Source of the DNA: an uncultured Clostridia bacterium
GTDB taxonomy: Bacteria > Bacillota > Clostridia > Christensenellales > QALW01
Assembly: GCA_900550765.1 (NCBI GenBank)
Contig: URTC01000035.1
Coordinates: 1-10,085 of the forward strand
Length of the DNA stretch: 10,085 nt
Direction: 5' to 3'
The notes beneath the pieces were generated by a model, which saw only the letters and a program-made list of their open reading frames with translations, did not search any database and was not told where the DNA came from. Positions within the stretch are counted from its first letter, which is position 1. Each line of letters opens with the position of its first letter. Made by a program: the position numbers and the translations under genes. This document shows positions 7,344 to 10,085 of this stretch, piece after piece.

Positions 7344-7551
7344 TAATAACTATATTTTCTAAAATTCACACTTGGGCAAAAGATAAATTTCTGTTTTTGC
7401 AACCTTCCAACATCTTGTCTTCATCCAGGGCGAGAATCACGCCTTTACTGATATAATTATATTCTGTTTTTACAAGCAAAAAAAGGTTAAAAATAAACCT
7501 GTTTTTATCAAAAATAAACCTACGAATCGCTGTTTCCTAAAAAAGAATAAA
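7344..7551. other. Upstream gap of the 782-residue protein gene, with an upstream promoter-like element
   Basis: No convincing gene lies here. On the minus strand a perfect TATAAT (7456-7461) sits in a 21-bp element that matches the recX promoter with one difference (7456-7476), but its -35 position reads only TTTTTT. If active it would yield an RNA running toward the surface protein gene, holding a GGCG/CGCC hairpin (7429-7443) and a GCAAAA/TTTTGC pairing (7376-7400). I could not match these to a known riboswitch. Confidence 0.4.
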
Positions 7552-7583
7552 AAAAGCGAAAACGCATTTGCGTTTTCGCTTTT
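7549..7583 (-). terminator. Terminator of the 605-residue surface protein gene
   Basis: A perfect 14-bp stem AAAAGCGAAAACGC (7552-7565) and GCGTTTTCGCTTTT (7570-7583) with a 4-nt loop, followed on the minus strand by seven T (A run 7549-7555). It lies about 20 bp after the stop codon, so read-through into the next surface protein gene should be limited. Confidence 0.9.
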
Positions 7584-7605
7584 AGGCTATCAAAAGGTTA
7601 CGATA

Positions 7606-9423
7606 TCATACCATTTCTTTTTTCTTTTTTACTGCAACTACCAAGCCCAGCATTACGCAGGCCGCAGCAGCTATCGCCAGAATCGCAGCCGGTGCCGCAT
7701 CGCCTGTGGGGCAAGCTTTTGTCGTTGTGCCGTATTCCAATGACGCCTTACCTGTAGTAATCGTCGATACCGGCTTCTGTGTCTCCATCGTTTCTCTTGT
7801 AAAGCCGTACACCGTAAACTGATCGCCGGCTTTTGCTCCCTCAATCTTCAGCAGCATAAAGGGAACGTACTCCTTGCTGTCTACGGGGCTGGTCATCTTA
7901 TCCGGGCAGTCAATCGTAAGGGTTGCTACCTTACCTGCCGCAATCGTAACGGCTTCCCCGGCCTTGACCGTCGTCCACTTGCTGTCATTCAGCCGGGCCT
8001 CCAGCACCAGCTTGATTTCACTTGTGCCGGTGTTATGGATCTTCACAGTCATTTTACCGTTCTCCAGATGACCTGCAAACTTATCAAATTTTACATAGAC
8101 GCCTGCGCCTTCCTCAGCGGAGGTCACCTTAACAGTCACGCCTTGTACTTCCGTTACTTCCTCGTCCCCGCCGCCGGGCTGTTCACCACCGGCTACCGCA
8201 ATTGCAGCTTCATCTACATAATACGGGAAAAGGGTTAACGCTTCCGTAGTTCCAAACGCATAATTTGCACCCGCGCCATCAAGGCGAAGAACCAATTCAT
8301 ACGCGTCCGTATTGCCCGCGTCATACAACGCTTTAATTGTTTTTAGATACGCTTCCGAAATGGTAACATTTGCTTCAAATTTCTGCCACTGATCGGTAAG
8401 CTCAACGACCGTACTGGTAGTAATATAGCTGCTAACGTACCCATCGCCTTCAATACCGGAAATTTTACCATCTTTAGCATCCACATGTTTTTTTGAATTC
8501 AGTACTACCTTAAATTTTGTAATTTCCGGTTTGGGGCTGTCCGTCTTTGCCCAAAAGCTAATAGTATACTCCCCTGCGCCCGCGCCTGCATAACCTTTGG
8601 CTTCATCCTGAATAATCGCCGGGCCGAAATCAAACGCTATGGTCTGATACTCGTTTTTCTCACCGTCAGGCGTAAATTTTATAGCATTAGCGGTACCGTT
8701 GGCACCACCGGAAACCTGCTCAATCGATCCGCCCATAAAAGTACTCCAACCGGTTGTACCGTTTTCGGCATCCCCGTTTACTACCTCTTTCACAGCAACT
8801 TCCTCAGCAATTTTTTCAAAGGTAACGTCATCGATATAGAATACCGATTCCGCACCCATGGTATCAAAGCTGACAGACAGAGCGGTGTCCTTCGCCTGCG
8901 TTTCATTAAGCTTGCAAGTATAAGTAACCTCTATCCATTTGCCCTGCTCAATGGTAGCGCGGGCACCGTCTTCACTTTCGCTGGAAGTACCAAACGGAAT
9001 ATTATTATTTCCTGTAGTAATAACATCCTGCGTACCGCGGAAAAGCAAAGATAATCCGGTAGCGCCATTGCTGGGCATGGTTTCAAAATATACCCACGCA
9101 TGGAAACGATAATTCCCCGCCTGGCCGTTTACTACCTTACGTACCGCTTCACCATTCAATCCAGGCATATCCCATGCTTTGGTACCGCCGGAGAACTTCA
9201 GCGCATACTCGCCGCCGTGTTTCTGGGTGTTAACCACCTCAGAGGTACCATTTCCAGCAATACCTTGTGCTGAAAAATACGTATTGGTATTGCCCTCAAA
9301 GTCTTCGGTTAACGACTGGCCTTCCACCAAAGCGGCTTGTGCCGAGGCGGAAAGGATCGTCAACCCCGCAAAGGCACCGACCGTCAGCGCCATTGCAAGC
9401 AAAACGCCTAAAACTTTCTTCAT
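7606..9423 (-). CDS. Exported, tail-anchored surface protein with carbohydrate-binding-like modules (605 residues)
   Basis: Paralogue of the protein encoded at 4911-7259, with no recognised enzyme domain. A signal peptide covers about residues 1-30 (MKKVLG..., cleavage likely near SAQA). A first jelly-roll-like module (36-205) opens with LTEDFEGN and closes with VFYIDDVTFEKIA, a CBM4/9-type pattern. A second (213-411) runs from EVVNGDAENGTTGW to FPYYVDEAAIAVA. A short GGEQPGGGDEE linker follows, then a conserved module of unknown type (428-565), CPTGD (571-575), a hydrophobic helix (about 576-598) and KKKKEMV. Compared with its neighbour it lacks the roughly 170-residue middle segment. The ATG at 9423 has AAAGGAGG at 9430-9437 with 6 nt spacing. 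It has its own promoter and terminator. Carbohydrate or cell-wall polymer binding is inferred from the module type; the ligand is unknown. Confidence 0.83.
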   Translation of the reverse strand: MKKVLGVLLAMALTVGAFAGLTILSASAQAALVEGQSLTEDFEGNTNTYFSAQGIAGNGTSEVVNTQKHGGEYALKFSGGTKAWDMPGLNGEAVRKVVNGQAGNYRFHAWVYFETMPSNGATGLSLLFRGTQDVITTGNNNIPFGTSSESEDGARATIEQGKWIEVTYTCKLNETQAKDTALSVSFDTMGAESVFYIDDVTFEKIAEEVAVKEVVNGDAENGTTGWSTFMGGSIEQVSGGANGTANAIKFTPDGEKNEYQTIAFDFGPAIIQDEAKGYAGAGAGEYTISFWAKTDSPKPEITKFKVVLNSKKHVDAKDGKISGIEGDGYVSSYITTSTVVELTDQWQKFEANVTISEAYLKTIKALYDAGNTDAYELVLRLDGAGANYAFGTTEALTLFPYYVDEAAIAVAGGEQPGGGDEEVTEVQGVTVKVTSAEEGAGVYVKFDKFAGHLENGKMTVKIHNTGTSEIKLVLEARLNDSKWTTVKAGEAVTIAAGKVATLTIDCPDKMTSPVDSKEYVPFMLLKIEGAKAGDQFTVYGFTRETMETQKPVSTITTGKASLEYGTTTKACPTGDAAPAAILAIAAAACVMLGLVVAVKKKKEMV

Positions 9424-9443
9424 AATTTTCCTCCTTTAATTGT

Positions 9444-9462
9444 GAATATTTTTTAAATATTC
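9444..9462 (-). other. 5' leader hairpin of the 605-residue surface protein gene
   Basis: A perfect 8-bp inverted repeat GAATATTT/AAATATTC with a 3-nt loop, starting about 8 nt after the predicted transcription start and ending 6 nt before the AAAGGAGG site. The stem is A/T-rich. It occupies the same position as the hairpin in the paralogue's leader. Confidence 0.5.
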
Positions 9463-9475
9463 TTTCATAGTACTT

Positions 9476-9504
9476 ATGATATCACGTCTGCAACAGAAAG
9501 TCAA
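9476..9504 (-). promoter_or_regulatory. SigA-type promoter of the 605-residue surface protein gene
   Basis: On the minus strand TTGACT (9499-9504), a 17-nt spacer and TATCAT (9476-9481). The predicted start near 9469 gives a leader of about 45 nt containing a hairpin and the ribosome binding site. Confidence 0.75.
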
Positions 9505-9775
9505 CACACTTTCCTTGTTTTTTAAAGAGTTTTTGTAAAAATTTTTTCTAATTATTACATTTTATTCCTTTTACTTATGAAGATTTTGTAACTACAATCT
9601 GTAAAAAACGCATACGATTTCCGTGCTGATCCTTTCCTTTTCCGAACGGCAGACCCTTTTCCCTTAAAAAACGCCTGCACACAGTTCCTGCAAGTTATTT
9701 TTTCCGTTACGGGAACGCGCGTAAAAATCCATTGTAGAATGATCCAATGTTCTGCTGTTTTTCTGATATTCCAAT
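9505..9775. other. Gap upstream of the 605-residue protein gene with no supported gene
   Basis: The stretch is A/T-rich near 9510-9620 and more mixed beyond. It contains a small 9-bp dyad CCGTTACGG (about 9703-9711) and two TGCAGG direct repeats on the minus strand (about 9673-9694). I found no protein family, structured RNA or mobile element in it. Confidence 0.4.
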
Positions 9776-9825
9776 AAAAAAGAACCCATAAAAATTTTCT
9801 TTTTATGAAAAACCTTTATGGGTTC
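9776..9825 (-). terminator. Terminator of the partial membrane protein gene at the right edge
   Basis: An 11-bp stem GAACCCATAAA (9782-9792) and TTTATGGGTTC (9815-9825) enclosing a 22-nt A/T-rich loop, followed on the minus strand by six T (A run 9776-9781). It lies about 47 bp after the stop codon at 9872-9874. Confidence 0.82.
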
Positions 9826-9871
9826 CAAATTGCTACATTTTATAATGACCAGCAGCAATATTCATTTAAAG

Positions 9872-10085
9872 TTAATTTTCGGGATGCTCCCCGTCGTTTT
9901 GCGATTCCGTTTTCTGTTTTTTCTTCTTTTGCACAACGAGGATAACAACAGCGCCGATAATCACCACGCCGGCAATGCCCGCGGCAATATAGAGTCCGGC
10001 AGGTGCTTTAGTATCCGGACCGTTGTCGACAGGAGGCGTTCCAGGAGGGTCGGGTGACGGCGCAGGGGAAGAAGCTGCGGGGGGC
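9872..10085 (-). CDS. Membrane-anchored surface protein, C-terminal part (cut by the window edge)
   Basis: Seventy C-terminal codons are visible, in frame from the right edge to TAA at 9872-9874. They begin with a Pro/Ala/Ser-rich stalk (PPAASSPAPSPDPPGTPPVD), continue with a hydrophobic helix of about 22 residues (GLYIAAGIAGVVIIGAVVILVV) and end in a Lys-rich, hydrophilic tail (QKKKKQKTESQNDGEHPEN). This is the usual end of an extracellular protein with a single C-terminal membrane anchor. Unlike the two downstream proteins it has no PTGD or LPxTG motif, and its tail is longer. The extracellular domains lie outside the window, so its function cannot be judged. A dedicated terminator follows. 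Confidence 0.75.
   Translation of the reverse strand, partial: PPAASSPAPSPDPPGTPPVDNGPDTKAPAGLYIAAGIAGVVIIGAVVILVVQKKKKQKTESQNDGEHPEN

Noticed and set aside
7376..7455. c-di-GMP or fluoride riboswitch
   Set aside because: The short GGCG...CGCC hairpin is superficially similar, but the conserved core bases of either class are absent.
9664..9858. 64-codon minus-strand frame
   Set aside because: It spans the terminator hairpin at 9776-9825, has no good ribosome binding site and resembles no protein family.

Overview
The window looks like chromosomal DNA of an endospore-forming Firmicute of the class Clostridia, perhaps a gut-type lineage. The pointers are a partial gene for the forespore sigma factor SigG, strong AGGAGG ribosome binding sites, A/T-rich SigA-type promoters and exported proteins with a sortase-like C-terminal tail. 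The genus cannot be named from sequence alone. No tRNA, rRNA, CRISPR array, insertion sequence or phage gene was seen.

Left part (1-4850), housekeeping and sporulation. On the minus strand, from right to left, lie a YegS/DagK-type lipid kinase (1756-2628), a class II fructose-bisphosphate aldolase (754-1617) and the N-terminal 187 codons of sigG (1-561, running off the left edge). Each is set apart by its own promoter, and a terminator follows the kinase and the aldolase. The kinase is divergent from a plus-strand pair, recX (2756-3388) and a bifunctional NAD(P)H-hydrate repair enzyme (3389-4849). These two abut with zero spacing and are almost certainly one operon. Good SigA-type promoters can be read in both directions in the 127-bp divergent gap.

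Right part (4850-10085), a surface-protein block on the minus strand. It holds a 605-residue and a 782-residue exported protein (7606-9423 and 4911-7259). They share about 400 C-terminal residues: a carbohydrate-binding-like jelly-roll, a Gly/Glu/Pro linker, an unrecognised conserved beta-rich module, a CPTGD motif, a membrane helix and a Lys/Arg tail. Upstream, at the right edge, is the C-terminus of a third membrane-anchored protein with a Pro-rich stalk. Each of the three has its own terminator, and the two complete ones each have a promoter and a short leader with a hairpin about 8 nt after the predicted transcription start. The genes therefore seem to be separately transcribed paralogues rather than an operon.

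The most interesting points are the duplicated surface proteins with their unfamiliar pre-anchor module and non-canonical sorting motif, the matching leader architecture of the two genes, and a 21-bp element (one mismatch) shared by the recX promoter and the region far upstream of the 782-residue protein gene. I see no complete new defence or mobile system.
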